Below are positions 10,419-20,657 of a DNA stretch of 64,000 nt, piece after piece. Location: contig CATIUR010000013.1 of NCBI GenBank assembly GCA_949592205.1, positions 868,001 to 932,000 of the forward strand. Reading direction: 5' to 3'. Below the pieces are notes generated by a model, which had not been told where the DNA came from, did not search any database, and worked only from the letters and a program-made list of their open reading frames with translations. The DNA comes from Helichrysum umbraculigerum (lineage: Eukaryota; Streptophyta; Magnoliopsida; Asterales; Asteraceae). Made by a program: the position numbers and the translations under genes. Every line of letters begins with the position of its first letter. The stretch's first letter is position 1.

Positions 10419-13400
10419 TCACTTGTCCTTGGGGTAAGCCGCGAGCTCCTCCCACTCGCTCTCCTTTTCTTCCTCGTGGTATAGTTTCAACCGATGACCA
10501 TTGACAATAAAAGTTCCTCCATCCGAACCGAAAAGTTCAACGTATCCGGATGGATAACCATGTTTTACCGTATAAGGACCGGTCCAACGAGGCTTGAACT
10601 TTGGTTGTTTTAGCTTGAAACGTGATTGAAAAAGAAGAACTTTGTCACCGGCTTTGAATTCTTTTCTCATCTTTAGCTTACGATCGTGCAACACCTTGGT
10701 GCGTTCTTTGTAGAGACGAGAATTTTCATAAGCTTGCAACCGGAGCTCATCCAACTCGTGAAGTTGCAACATCCTTTTCTCCCCCGCTTCGATCAAATCC
10801 AAATTGCAATTCTTGAGCGCCCAATAAGCTTTATGCTCTATTTCAACGGGTAAATGGCAAGTTTTTCCATAAAGTAATCGGTACGGGGTCGTTCCAATAG
10901 GTGTCTTGTAGGCGGTCCGAAACGCCCACAATGCATCTTCAAGCTTTTTGGACCATATTGCCCGGTTGTCCTTCACCGTTTTCTCTAAAATTCTTTTCAA
11001 AGCACGGTTAGTGTTCTCGACTTGACCACTTGTTTGTGGGTGGTAGGAAGTCGAGAACCGGTGATTTACCCCATACTTTTTGAGAACTTTTTCCAATTGG
11101 GCATTCGCAAAGTGAGTCCCCCGGTCGCTAATCAATGCTTTGGGCATCCCAAATCGGCAAAATAGGCTTTTCAAGAAATCAATGACCACACGAGCGTCAT
11201 TCTTCGGTAAAGCCTTAGCTTCCGCCCACTTGGATACATAATCAACCGCCACTAGAATGTATTCATTTTTGAACGAAGGTGGAAACGGTCCCATGAAATC
11301 TATGCCCCAAATATCAAAGACTTCGCAAACTTGGATGCTAGTTTGTGGCATTTCATCCCTTTTTGAGATGCTTCCGGTTCTTTGACAAGCATCGCAAGTT
11401 TGACATAAAGTGTTAGCCTCTTTGAAGATCGTTGGCCAATAAAAACCCGCATCAAACACTTTCTTCGCGGTGACCGAGGGGCCATAATGTCCACCGGTGG
11501 GCCCATAGTGACATTCATCCAAAATCTTTCTTGTTTCGCCGCCCGAAACACATCTCCTCACCATGCCATCCGCACAAACGCGGAATAAATAAGGCTCCTC
11601 CCAGAAATAATGCTTCAAGTTAGAGAAAAATTTGCTTTTCTCTTGGTGACTCATGCCTTTCCTCAAAACGCCTCCAACCAAATAGTTTGCCAAGTCGGCA
11701 TACCATGGTGCTTCCTCATCCTTGTTTTCATCACCTACCTGCAAAAGAAATTCCTCGGGAAAGGAATCATCAATATTAGTATCGCCTTGCTTGTCAAGAT
11801 TTGGATTTTCCAGTCTTGACAAGTGATCGGCGGCAAGGTTCTCGGCACCTCTCTTATCCTTGATTTCAATGTCAAATTCTTGCAAGAGAAGAATCCAACG
11901 AATAAGACGCGGTTTAGCGTCTTGTTTGGCAAAGAGATATTTGAGAGCCGAGTGATCGGTGAAAACTACAGTTTTAGATAGCACAAGATATTGCCTAAAT
12001 TTGTCAAAGGCATATACGACGGCAAGCAATTCTTTCTCGGTGGTTGTGTAGTTTTGTTGGGCCCCATTCAAGGTTTTGCTAGCAAAGTAAATAGGTTTGA
12101 AATGTTTATCAATCCTTTGTCCTAGGACAGCTCCTAAGGCAAAGTCGCTTGCATCACACATGAGTTCAAAGGGCTTTGACCAATCGGGTGAGACTATGAT
12201 AGGTGCCTTGGTTAAATGGTCTTTAAGGGTCGAAAATGCACTCAAACATGGTCCATCAAACACAAAAGGGGCATCCTTTTCAAGTAGCCTAGTCATTGGA
12301 CGGGTGATCTTCGAAAAATCCTTAATGAATCTACGGTAAAACCCGGCGTGACCAAGGAAACTTCTAATGCCCTTAACATTGGTCGGTGGAGGTAATTTGG
12401 CAATAATATCAATCTTTGCCCTATCAACTTCAATTCCCAATCCCGACACTTTATGACCCAACACTATACCCTCTTTCACCATAAAATGGCATTTCTCCCA
12501 ATTCAAGACTAGGTGGGCTTTCTCACATCTCTCCAACATTTTATCCAAGTTTTTTAGACATGACTCGAATGAATCGCCAAAAACTGAAAAATCATCCATG
12601 AAGACTTCCATAGAAGTTTCAACCATATCGTGAAAAATGGCGATCATACAACGTTGGAATGTGGCGGGAGCATTGCAAAGACCAAAGGGCATTCTCCTAT
12701 AGGCATAGGTCCCAAATGGGCAAGTGAAGGTGGTCTTTTCTTGATCCTCGGGATCTATGGGTATTTGGAAATATCCCGAGAATCCGTCAAGGAAACAATA
12801 ATATTCATTACCCGCCAACCTCTCAAGCATTTGGTCAATGAATGGTAAGGGAAAATGGTCTTTTCTCGTGGCATCATTCAACTTCCTATAATCAATGCAC
12901 ACACGCCATCCCGTGACCGTCCTAGTGGGTATCATTTCATTTTGGTCATTGGCAACTACGGTCATCCCCCCTTTCTTTGGTACACAATGTACCGGGCTCA
13001 CCCAAGAACTATCCGCAATGGGGTAAATAATACCCGCATCAAGAAGCTTAATTACTTCTTTCTTGACCACATCCACCATATTGGGATTAAGCCTCCGTTG
13101 TCTTTGGACAACGGGTTTAAAATCATCAACAAAGTTAATTTTGTGTTTACAAAATGATGGGCTTATTCCCGGTATGTCGGATGTCCGCCAAGCGAAAGCT
13201 CTTTTGTGAGCCTTAAGTACATTTAACAATTTAAGTTTTTCATCTTTCACAAGGGACGAAGAGATTATTACTGGGAGGAGATTTTCCTCATGGAGATAAG
13301 CATACTCCAAATGACTTGGAAGTTCTTTCAACTCCAAATCACGTGGTGGATCCTCCAATGACGTTTTGATCCTCATATTATCATCCTTTGTGAGCTCCTC

Positions 13401-16133
13401 AAAAACATCCTCACATTCGAGCTCTTCTTCGTCATTTGTCTCTTCCATGCTCATGACCAACTCCTCCTCGGTCATTCCTTCAACATTTGACTCTAGCAAG
13501 TCAACAAGCTCCGATTCCAATCCAAGCAAGCTTTCCAATTCGTCCTCCACCGCATCATCTATCACATCAATTCTAAAACACGAATCATCATTAGAATAAG
13601 GATGCTTCATGGCCTTATCGACCGTGAACGCAATCCTTTCATCACCCACCCCCAAGGTCAATTTCTTATCTTTAACCCCAATTATGGCATCCGCGGTATG
13701 TAGGAAGGGTCGTCCTAAAATCAAGGGTACCTTACTATCCTCCTCCATTTCGAGGATAACAAAGTCAACCGGGAAGGTAAATTGCCCTACCTCTATCAAC
13801 ATGTTTTCCGCAATCCCAACGGGATATTGGAATGACCTATCGGCAAGTCGGATGCTCATGCGAGTGGGGGTTAGGGATCCTAGGGCCAATTTAGCATAAA
13901 GTGAATATGGCATTAAGTTTATACTAGCACCTAGGTCCGCAAGTGCATCACAAGTGATGATTTTACCCAATGTACACGAAATGATGAAACTCCCGGGATC
14001 TCCAAGCTTGGGTGGAATTTGGTTTTGGACAAGTGCCGAGCATTCCTCATTCAAAAACATTGCCGAAGCCTCCGACAATTTCTCCTTGTTGCTCACCAAA
14101 TCCTTGATGAATTTGGCATAATTCGGCATCCCGGCCAATACATCAACCAAAGGCACATTGATTCGAATGCCCTTGATCATGTCCACAAATTTCCCATATT
14201 GAGCCGCAATCTTTTCTTTCCTTAGCCTTTGGGGATAAGGAATCTTCGGCTTGTAAGCTTTCACAACCGGAGTAGGTGACACCGGTGTGACCGTTGGTGT
14301 AGGAGCATCAACATTCTCTTCATTGTCTTCCTCCTCCATTTCCTGCACAAAAGAGTTAGAAACATTTTTGTCCTTGGTTTGAGGTGATGGAAGCTCCTTT
14401 CCGCTTCTCGTGGTTATAGCATTCACATGCTCATTTCTCGCGGATGGTGGTTGGTAAGGTTTGGAACCGCTAGATGGTGAAGGTTGTGGTCTTGGGTTTT
14501 GTTGTGTATTACTCGGTAAGCCACCGGTTGGCCTACTACTTTGCCCATCGGACAACCTCTCCATTTTCCGCTCCAAATCTTGGATTGAAGCTTGTTGATT
14601 CTTTTGCCCTTGTTCCATGCTCAACCGAATATTTGTCATTTGAGTTTTCATTCTCTCGGTGGCCGTTTCTTGCTTTGACATAAACTCCTTCATCATTTGT
14701 TCCATAGGAGTCAATGTGGGTTCTTGTTTTTGAACCGGTGGTTGTTGTTGTTCTCTAGATGGGCTTGGGTGTCGATTTTGGTTGTAAGGTTGGTTTTGGG
14801 ATTGGTTTTGATTGTATGATTGGCTTTGAGGTTGGTTGAAGTTTTGGTTGTAAGGTTGGTTAGGTCTAGAAAATCGGATTTGGTTTTGGTTTTGGTTTTG
14901 GTTTTGGTTATAGCCTCCGCCTTGGTAGCCTCCCGAATTTCGGTTTTGATAACCCCCTCGTTGGTAATTTCCGCTTTGATAATTACCTTGTTGAAGAAAG
15001 TTAACACCTTCCTCACCTCCTACCATTGGCAAATCGTCTTGGGCACAATTAGCCGTGGCATGATTTCCGCCACAATGACCGCAACCATCTCTAAGCTCCT
15101 TTATTTCACCTTTGATAGTCTTGAATTGTGCATCAAACTTAGAAGATAAAGCCTTGATTTCTTTCATCATGGCCGAGTCATTTGAGCTTCCACTTCCACC
15201 ACTAGTACCCTCGGCGAATGCAACGTGCTTTTTAACCGGTTTTCCTCCTTTATCCTTAGCCCAATTTAAGCTTTGGATAACCTTGTCTTCAAGAAGCTTC
15301 CATGCTTCATTCGGTGTTTTGTAAAGGAATTGACCCCCTCCCGAGGCATCAAGAATACTTGCCGAATCCAAGTTAAGACCATTGTAGAATAACCCAATGA
15401 TTTCTCTCTTCTTCAAATCGTGACCATGGCAATTCCTCAACATTTCTTTCATCCGACACCATGCCTCTACCAAAGCTTCGCCTTCTTGTTGTTTGAAAGC
15501 TCTAATCTCATTCAAAAGTCTTTCGGCCAAAGCCGGAGGATAAAATCGTCTAACGAATGCTTCCCTCATCTCATCCCAAGTAGTGATGGTGTTTGGTTCC
15601 AATTCTTGATACCAAATCTTTGCCTCACCACAAAGTGACATAGGAAATGTCCGTAGGCGAATCACTTCTTCCATATTTGCCCCATACTTGAAATAGCTCC
15701 CGATTTCAAGAAAGCTAGCAATGTGTTGGTGTGGATCGACCCGCACCCTTCCGTCAAATTGTTTATCTCTAATGAGTTGCATATGATGCCCTTTCAAAGA
15801 GAAATTATCATTTTCAATATCTTGAACCCGTATGGCCGCCTCGGGTGTAGGTGCCACGGTTCTCGTCCGTGAGAACATAGGAGTATCATCCTCATCCGCC
15901 ATTTCTTCTTCACCTTCGGATGGTGTTGAAGGTTCTTCTTCGGGTGATGGAATATCCTCCACAAAAGTCTCTTCCACTTCAAATGTGTTTCCGGAAGATG
16001 TTTCGGTATCCGTTTGACTACTAGATGAATCCGATGATCTATGCTTTGGTTTCCTCCTTCGTTTACTCTTTTTGGTATTCTCCGGATTGGACAAAGGACT
16101 TAGAAGCTCTTTACCGGAACTCCTTGTGTTCAT
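10419..16133 (-). CDS. Athila gag-pol polyprotein, intact
   Basis: A single 1904-residue frame encodes capsid, protease, reverse transcriptase, RNase H and integrase. In order: a charged N-terminus; a retrotransposon gag domain (about residues 110-270); a zinc knuckle CGHCGGNHATANC near 348; a long N/Q-rich linker (about 380-480); protease with active site DLGAS near 731; RT with FMDD near 1178; RNase H (CDASDFALG near 1326); an integrase HHCC zinc region (about 1541-1578); the DDE core with D near 1611, D in SDRGTHF near 1671 and E in GQVEN near 1704; and a C-terminal GPY-type module. No stop or frameshift is seen. Catalytic residues are present, so the product may be active. The start is the first ATG, 165 nt inside the PBS side of the LTR. 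Several antisense ORFs on the other strand are shadows. Confidence 0.95.
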   Translation of the reverse strand: MNTRSSGKELLSPLSNPENTKKSKRRRKPKHRSSDSSSSQTDTETSSGNTFEVEETFVEDIPSPEEEPSTPSEGEEEMADEDDTPMFSRTRTVAPTPEAAIRVQDIENDNFSLKGHHMQLIRDKQFDGRVRVDPHQHIASFLEIGSYFKYGANMEEVIRLRTFPMSLCGEAKIWYQELEPNTITTWDEMREAFVRRFYPPALAERLLNEIRAFKQQEGEALVEAWCRMKEMLRNCHGHDLKKREIIGLFYNGLNLDSASILDASGGGQFLYKTPNEAWKLLEDKVIQSLNWAKDKGGKPVKKHVAFAEGTSGGSGSSNDSAMMKEIKALSSKFDAQFKTIKGEIKELRDGCGHCGGNHATANCAQDDLPMVGGEEGVNFLQQGNYQSGNYQRGGYQNRNSGGYQGGGYNQNQNQNQNQIRFSRPNQPYNQNFNQPQSQSYNQNQSQNQPYNQNRHPSPSREQQQPPVQKQEPTLTPMEQMMKEFMSKQETATERMKTQMTNIRLSMEQGQKNQQASIQDLERKMERLSDGQSSRPTGGLPSNTQQNPRPQPSPSSGSKPYQPPSARNEHVNAITTRSGKELPSPQTKDKNVSNSFVQEMEEEDNEENVDAPTPTVTPVSPTPVVKAYKPKIPYPQRLRKEKIAAQYGKFVDMIKGIRINVPLVDVLAGMPNYAKFIKDLVSNKEKLSEASAMFLNEECSALVQNQIPPKLGDPGSFIISCTLGKIITCDALADLGASINLMPYSLYAKLALGSLTPTRMSIRLADRSFQYPVGIAENMLIEVGQFTFPVDFVILEMEEDSKVPLILGRPFLHTADAIIGVKDKKLTLGVGDERIAFTVDKAMKHPYSNDDSCFRIDVIDDAVEDELESLLGLESELVDLLESNVEGMTEEELVMSMEETNDEEELECEDVFEELTKDDNMRIKTSLEDPPRDLELKELPSHLEYAYLHEENLLPVIISSSLVKDEKLKLLNVLKAHKRAFAWRTSDIPGISPSFCKHKINFVDDFKPVVQRQRRLNPNMVDVVKKEVIKLLDAGIIYPIADSSWVSPVHCVPKKGGMTVVANDQNEMIPTRTVTGWRVCIDYRKLNDATRKDHFPLPFIDQMLERLAGNEYYCFLDGFSGYFQIPIDPEDQEKTTFTCPFGTYAYRRMPFGLCNAPATFQRCMIAIFHDMVETSMEVFMDDFSVFGDSFESCLKNLDKMLERCEKAHLVLNWEKCHFMVKEGIVLGHKVSGLGIEVDRAKIDIIAKLPPPTNVKGIRSFLGHAGFYRRFIKDFSKITRPMTRLLEKDAPFVFDGPCLSAFSTLKDHLTKAPIIVSPDWSKPFELMCDASDFALGAVLGQRIDKHFKPIYFASKTLNGAQQNYTTTEKELLAVVYAFDKFRQYLVLSKTVVFTDHSALKYLFAKQDAKPRLIRWILLLQEFDIEIKDKRGAENLAADHLSRLENPNLDKQGDTNIDDSFPEEFLLQVGDENKDEEAPWYADLANYLVGGVLRKGMSHQEKSKFFSNLKHYFWEEPYLFRVCADGMVRRCVSGGETRKILDECHYGPTGGHYGPSVTAKKVFDAGFYWPTIFKEANTLCQTCDACQRTGSISKRDEMPQTSIQVCEVFDIWGIDFMGPFPPSFKNEYILVAVDYVSKWAEAKALPKNDARVVIDFLKSLFCRFGMPKALISDRGTHFANAQLEKVLKKYGVNHRFSTSYHPQTSGQVENTNRALKRILEKTVKDNRAIWSKKLEDALWAFRTAYKTPIGTTPYRLLYGKTCHLPVEIEHKAYWALKNCNLDLIEAGEKRMLQLHELDELRLQAYENSRLYKERTKVLHDRKLKMRKEFKAGDKVLLFQSRFKLKQPKFKPRWTGPYTVKHGYPSGYVELFGSDGGTFIVNGHRLKLYHEEEKESEWEELAAYPKDK

Positions 16134-16298
16134 CCACTACCAAATTGCACCTGAAAGTTCAAAAAAGATAAAACCATAAACGCACCGGCGCAATACAACC
16201 CAAAGTAACTTTCCAAGAATAAATTCTAGAAAGGATCAATTAATCACACTTAAATCAATTTTCACAAATCAAGTTCCCCGGCAGCGGCGCCAAAAACT
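16134..16298 (-). promoter_or_regulatory. 5' leader and primer-binding site of Athila element 1
   Basis: The PBS at 16275-16292 (minus strand TGGCGCCGCTGCCGGGGA) is complementary at 17 of 18 positions to the 3' end of plant tRNA-Asp(GUC) as I remember it. It is separated from the LTR by a few bases. The rest of the leader shows no gene. Confidence 0.85.
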
Positions 16299-18137
16299 TG
16301 ATGTGCTGAATCCAGTTATAAAATTTATCGTTGAAAAGTGAACAAGAAAGTACCGAGCTAGACCAAAACACAACCGGGCAGTGGACCCTATCGTGTGGTA
16401 GTATAGTTGGGTAAGTTCGGGTTCGAACACAGGGAACTAGATTGGATAATTAATAGAAGTGTGAGCAATTTAAAAAAGAGAAAATAAAATGTGGTTGGTT
16501 TGTGTGACCGAATTGTCACGTTGCTTAAAACTACGAAATTTTAGTTAAACTAGGCAAGTGGACTCTTTAGAGTCAAAGTGATTGATTTGGAACTTTCAAA
16601 TATTAAAAACTATACTTGCTTGGATTAGATCGTTAGTGATTTCGGGGTGTAAAGTTAAAACCGGTTATTTTATGCAAACAATTTTCCATCAAACCTAGGC
16701 TTAACATTCGCCATCACCTAATAATTCAACTTCAATTTACAAACCCATGATTCAATCAAATAACGGACATTCGCCATAGTTACCTATTCGCATATTTGAG
16801 CTTAACTTGTTAACCTATTCCAAAACCGCATCCGCAATCAAGTTCAACAATTTATAGACAAAAAGTTGACAACAATTCACTAGATAGAAAACGTTCGCTA
16901 TATCTATTAGTAAATTATCAAACAAGTTAATTACTTGACATCAAGCTCAAATACACAAATAATTGATTAAACACAAGTTCAAGTCAAAAGAGTTTATGAT
17001 TCATCCAAACGAAAGACATTCGCCAAATTCGCTAATTCAAATCATACTAGTTAACTAGCTTCACTTGTAATAATTTTCACATTCGCGAAAATAGATTCAT
17101 TCATACATTTCATACAAATAACAAGTATTTTTATTAAACAACAAACATTCGCCATAGTTGTTTAGGCAAAATACCCACAAGTTAAACCACATCAACTAGT
17201 TACATACAAATTTATGGATGAATCTTAAACTCAAAGCATAAATCAAACACCAAATATAACACCCCTAGTCACTAACTAGTTCATCCAAGCAAGCATAACA
17301 AAACCTAGCCAACCATCATAATCACATCATCATACACACAAAACATCAAGGAAACTAAGGAAAACATGATTATATTTAGATAAAAATGCAAACCGAGTTC
17401 GTACAATGTCGAGATGATGATTGTTAGTAACCGAGAGATGCTACACTAAAGGAAATCTTCAAGAAAATGAAAGAAAACCTTCAAGAACTCCAAAATCGCC
17501 ACCTAGAGACTGGTTTTGTGTGTGTTTTTCGTGTGTGTAAAAGTTGGTGAGATTCAATAGTGAAAAGTGCTTTTTCTAGCCAAAAAGTGATCTGCCGCCC
17601 AAACTACCCGGCGGGTTGTGTTATGACCCGGCGGGTCCTTTGAAATTTGTGGAACCCGGCTGCTCAAAAATATAACACGGCGGGTCATTTGAAGAAAACA
17701 ACCCGGCGGCTCAGTAGGATCACCCGCCGGCTTCTACAGGGTTCAATCGGCCGAATTTCTCTGTGATCAACAAATGATGGAAAAGTTAATTTACCCGGCG
17801 GCTAGCATCACTCACCCGGCTGGTAACCATAACAACCCGGCGGCTTAGTGTATCAACCCGGCGGCTTCTTCAAGACTTCATAACCCGGCTGCTACGTATC
17901 CCAAGCCGGCGGCTTCAAGCCATTTTCCAGCAGACCAGCTTTTAGCTCGAGACTTCAACACTTTACAAACTTGCTCAAATCCAAACCAGAATGCAGTCCA
18001 AACGACGATTCTTCAATATTGATGCCTGTAATTCAATTTAAGCTAAATAAGTACCAAAAGTTCATAAAGTCCACTTAAAATGAATGCAAAAACAATGATA
18101 TCGCTAAAGATAAACTTATACAAAATGAGCGATATCA
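16299..18137 (-). repeat. 5' LTR of Athila element 1
   Basis: This is the promoter-bearing LTR, 1839 bp, TGATG...ATATCA, without visible difference from 3499-5337. On the minus strand the CCGGCGGGT motif array (about 17910-17598) lies upstream of a likely transcribed leader that runs towards the PBS. Confidence 0.95.
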
Positions 18138-18142
18138 TATAA

Positions 18143-19892
18143 CCTCACGTGTTTAGGACACTAGAAGGTTACCATTCGGACGACGAGCGTATCATCGTAT
18201 CGCTAACAACTCACAGGTGAGTTTCATAGCCCCACTCTTTCAACTGTTTTACTATTTTCGGGGTGAAACACATGCTCAATTGCTGTTTTCAAATCATATT
18301 AACAATCGTTTATAATTTACAACTATTTATATTACTGTATGTAATACGAAATGTGTAATACTTAGGAATTTCACCCGCAATATTGTTTTAGAACAATATC
18401 AATACTTAACCTAGATATGTTACAATCGTACCCGGTTAGGTCGTTGGAAAACGATTACCAACACATAACTTGATTTAGTTATCAAAATCTTTTGGACATA
18501 TTGTCACGGAACAATATCATTGAATACATTAGAACTAGTTAGTTCTACCTACACTGAATAACATCTGTACTGTTACAAGTTTAGTTATTCTTTAAGAACT
18601 AAAACTGTCAACACACTCCATTATCCTTAGAATGGGAACTGAACTTAAGTGAACATTTTCCCAAGACTCCGTTATATATACTTGCTAGGCTTTAGGCTAG
18701 GAGTATACAATATTATCACAAGTTAGTACAGACTTCTTATATCCATACGACTCAACTGGTGACGACTCTGGCTCAGGATGTAATCCAACCAGGGATGGTC
18801 CCCCGGCCCAGGATGTAATCCAACCGTGGGGGTGTCACCTGATGAATATCTACATACTATTATACGATCTACTTAGTCAGGTATGTCGAGTACTGCTGGC
18901 TCTCAAACAACTTAGTCGGGCATGTCGTTGTACTGCCGGCTCAATCACAAATTGCTGCGAGCAATTCCAAAAACGATGCCACGGTATTGCAGCGGGCACC
19001 AAACGATGCCACGGTAAAGTGGGCACAAAACGAAACCACGGTATTGGAGTGGACGAAACTTCAATCAATGGATCAGCGAGTTATACTCGGGATTCACAAT
19101 AAGTTAACGGATCGGTGGTGCTGCCACGCGAGGCCGTTAGCTCAATTCATGTCCGGGTTAGCTTATGCTAATCGGGTAAACGGACACGCTAAACATTTAA
19201 ACATAGATCTATGGATCTATAATCATTTGTTGCTGGATGCAACACCTCATATATTAAATCATAGTTCTGCGGGACTACAGTTACTTACTATCATATGACG
19301 TGGTCATACAGTTATTTGGTTACAACTTAGGCAGTTATTGCCTCCCGTTATACACTTACTCATACCAGATAGGTATTCAGGCTCGGTATGCCTCAATTAT
19401 TGTGTACTTAGGTACGGACTGCAATTGATTAGGTATTAGATACATAAACTTTCGAATTACACATTGGTAATTACATCTACAATTTACTACAAATCAGAAT
19501 CGTGGATTCTGAACTACTTCTCAAAACATACAAGATTTATACTTTATGTTTTCAACTAACAAACCTATGAACTCACCAGCTTTATAGCTGACCTGTTTTA
19601 GCATGTGTTCTCAGGTGCCCAGCAGGATGAGGATTACTACAAGATTATGCTAGCTCGAGTCGCATGATTTCAAACATTTGGGACAACTCTGCATTTACTT
19701 TTGTATTTTCAAATTATGTATTTGGAATTTACTGTCAAACTCATAACGTTGTAAACGTTCTATTTTGGGAAATGTATAATTATTTTCAAACGTCTCATTT
19801 AGAGTCGTTCATTATGTATCTTATGCTGTGATATTAATTTTGGTAACACCCGACCCGATCGCTTCCGCAAACCGAAAATTGAGGGTGTTACA
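18143..19892 (+). repeat. Right part of solo LTR1
   Basis: It contains the gtgagtttcatagccccac block at 18210, which is shared with LTR3 (56088) and, reversed, with LTR4 (41250). It also holds short repeats around 18760-19060 (aggatgtaatccaacc twice, acgatgccacggta twice) and ends GGGTGTTACA. The ORFs here have no protein-family character. Confidence 0.8.
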
Positions 19893-20353
19893 TATGATAA
19901 TTAAGTTTTGTATTTAATACGGAGTATGTTGTTATTGACCATTTGGCCGGGATGATAATGATAATTTTTTATTTTTCATTTTATCCCTATCACATTAAGT
20001 GACCTCTTTAATTTATTTTTCGGCGGAAAAGAAAGTAGTAAAGTTCCAGAAGGAAATGAAGGATTACATATAATCTTCTATTATAATTATATTTGAAGTA
20101 TGAAGTATGTCCATTTCAAAATCAAACACACGTATACCATGGTTCTGGTAGAGAATACTAGAGCCGTTTAATACTGTAACTTGATAGTCCAAATACTTCA
20201 ATGCCTGTAAAGCAACTGGGCAAGCATTAATAGTATCGGAATGTGTGTCCACAAAGTCATTAAACTGTTTTAGTCAATAAAGCTGAACTGTTTTGAGACA
20301 TATCTTATGGGTATTGATATTTCCAACATTATTTTTTGATAGATCCACCATGC
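19893..20353 (+). repeat. Tandem segmental duplication, copy A, right part
   Basis: It continues copy A after LTR1 and matches 22990-23449. A minus-strand ORF of 62 codons (20064-20252; copy B 23160-23348) keeps its length in both copies, and a fragment of the same sequence lies at 26985-27095. The family is unknown to me. Confidence 0.8.
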
Positions 20354-20583
20354 TTATTTGGCATGGTCAAAGGACCTACTACTTGCCTATTTGGCATTTG
20401 CACACCCATTTATTGTATTTTGTTAGTAGTTCGCTGTTTGCTGCTGGCATTATTTGCATTTAGATGTATTGGTTTTTAGAAGGATAGTGATACATATAAC
20501 AAATATTTTGTTTCATACACCACTTTTTACGCATTATTATACATGATTTTGTTGTATGAATAAAAAAAATTGTTGTGTGTAAC

Positions 20584-20633
<50 letters not shown>

Positions 20634-20657
20634 TATCATCCCCCTTTTTAACACATT
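20354..20657. other. Spacer between duplication copies, with microsatellite
   Basis: This DNA is found only in the spacer. It contains a (GT)n(TA)n microsatellite at about 20587-20635. No gene is seen. Confidence 0.6.

Larger units (their letters stand above)
3499..18137 (-). mobile_element. Full-length young Athila-type Ty3/gypsy retrotransposon
   Basis: This is a complete 14,639-bp element read on the minus strand, inserted in LTR1 with the target duplication TATAA (3494-3498 and 18138-18142). In element order it has the 5' LTR (16299-18137), a tRNA-Asp-type PBS, gag-pol (10419-16133), a second spliced gene (7327-9758), a long noncoding 3' region, a polypurine tract at 5338-5350, and the 3' LTR (3499-5337). 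Line-by-line comparison of the two 1839-bp LTRs, which lie at a constant offset of 12,800, showed no difference, so insertion was very recent. Both long ORFs are open. The ATHILA ORF-1-type gene and the Asp PBS place it in the Athila lineage. Confidence 0.95.
2322..19892 (+). mobile_element. Solo LTR (LTR1), split by the nested Athila element
   Basis: The outer pieces 2322-3498 and 18143-19892 together form about 2.9 kb. They begin TGTAACACCC, end GGGTGTTACA, and are flanked by the 5-bp target duplication TATGA (2317-2321 and 19893-19897). Copy B of the duplicated host DNA has the empty site at 22990-22994, which independently proves the insertion. No PBS, polypurine tract or coding domain belongs to it, so it is a solo LTR left by LTR-LTR recombination. 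The right end (cccgacc..atcgcttccgcaa) resembles the end of LTR3 at 56860-56904, so both belong to related families, probably Ty3/gypsy given the length. That family assignment is inference. Confidence 0.85.

Noticed and set aside
13366..13599. Serine-rich plus-strand ORF and other plus-strand ORFs between 10419 and 16133
   Set aside because: They are antisense shadows of the gag-pol frame.
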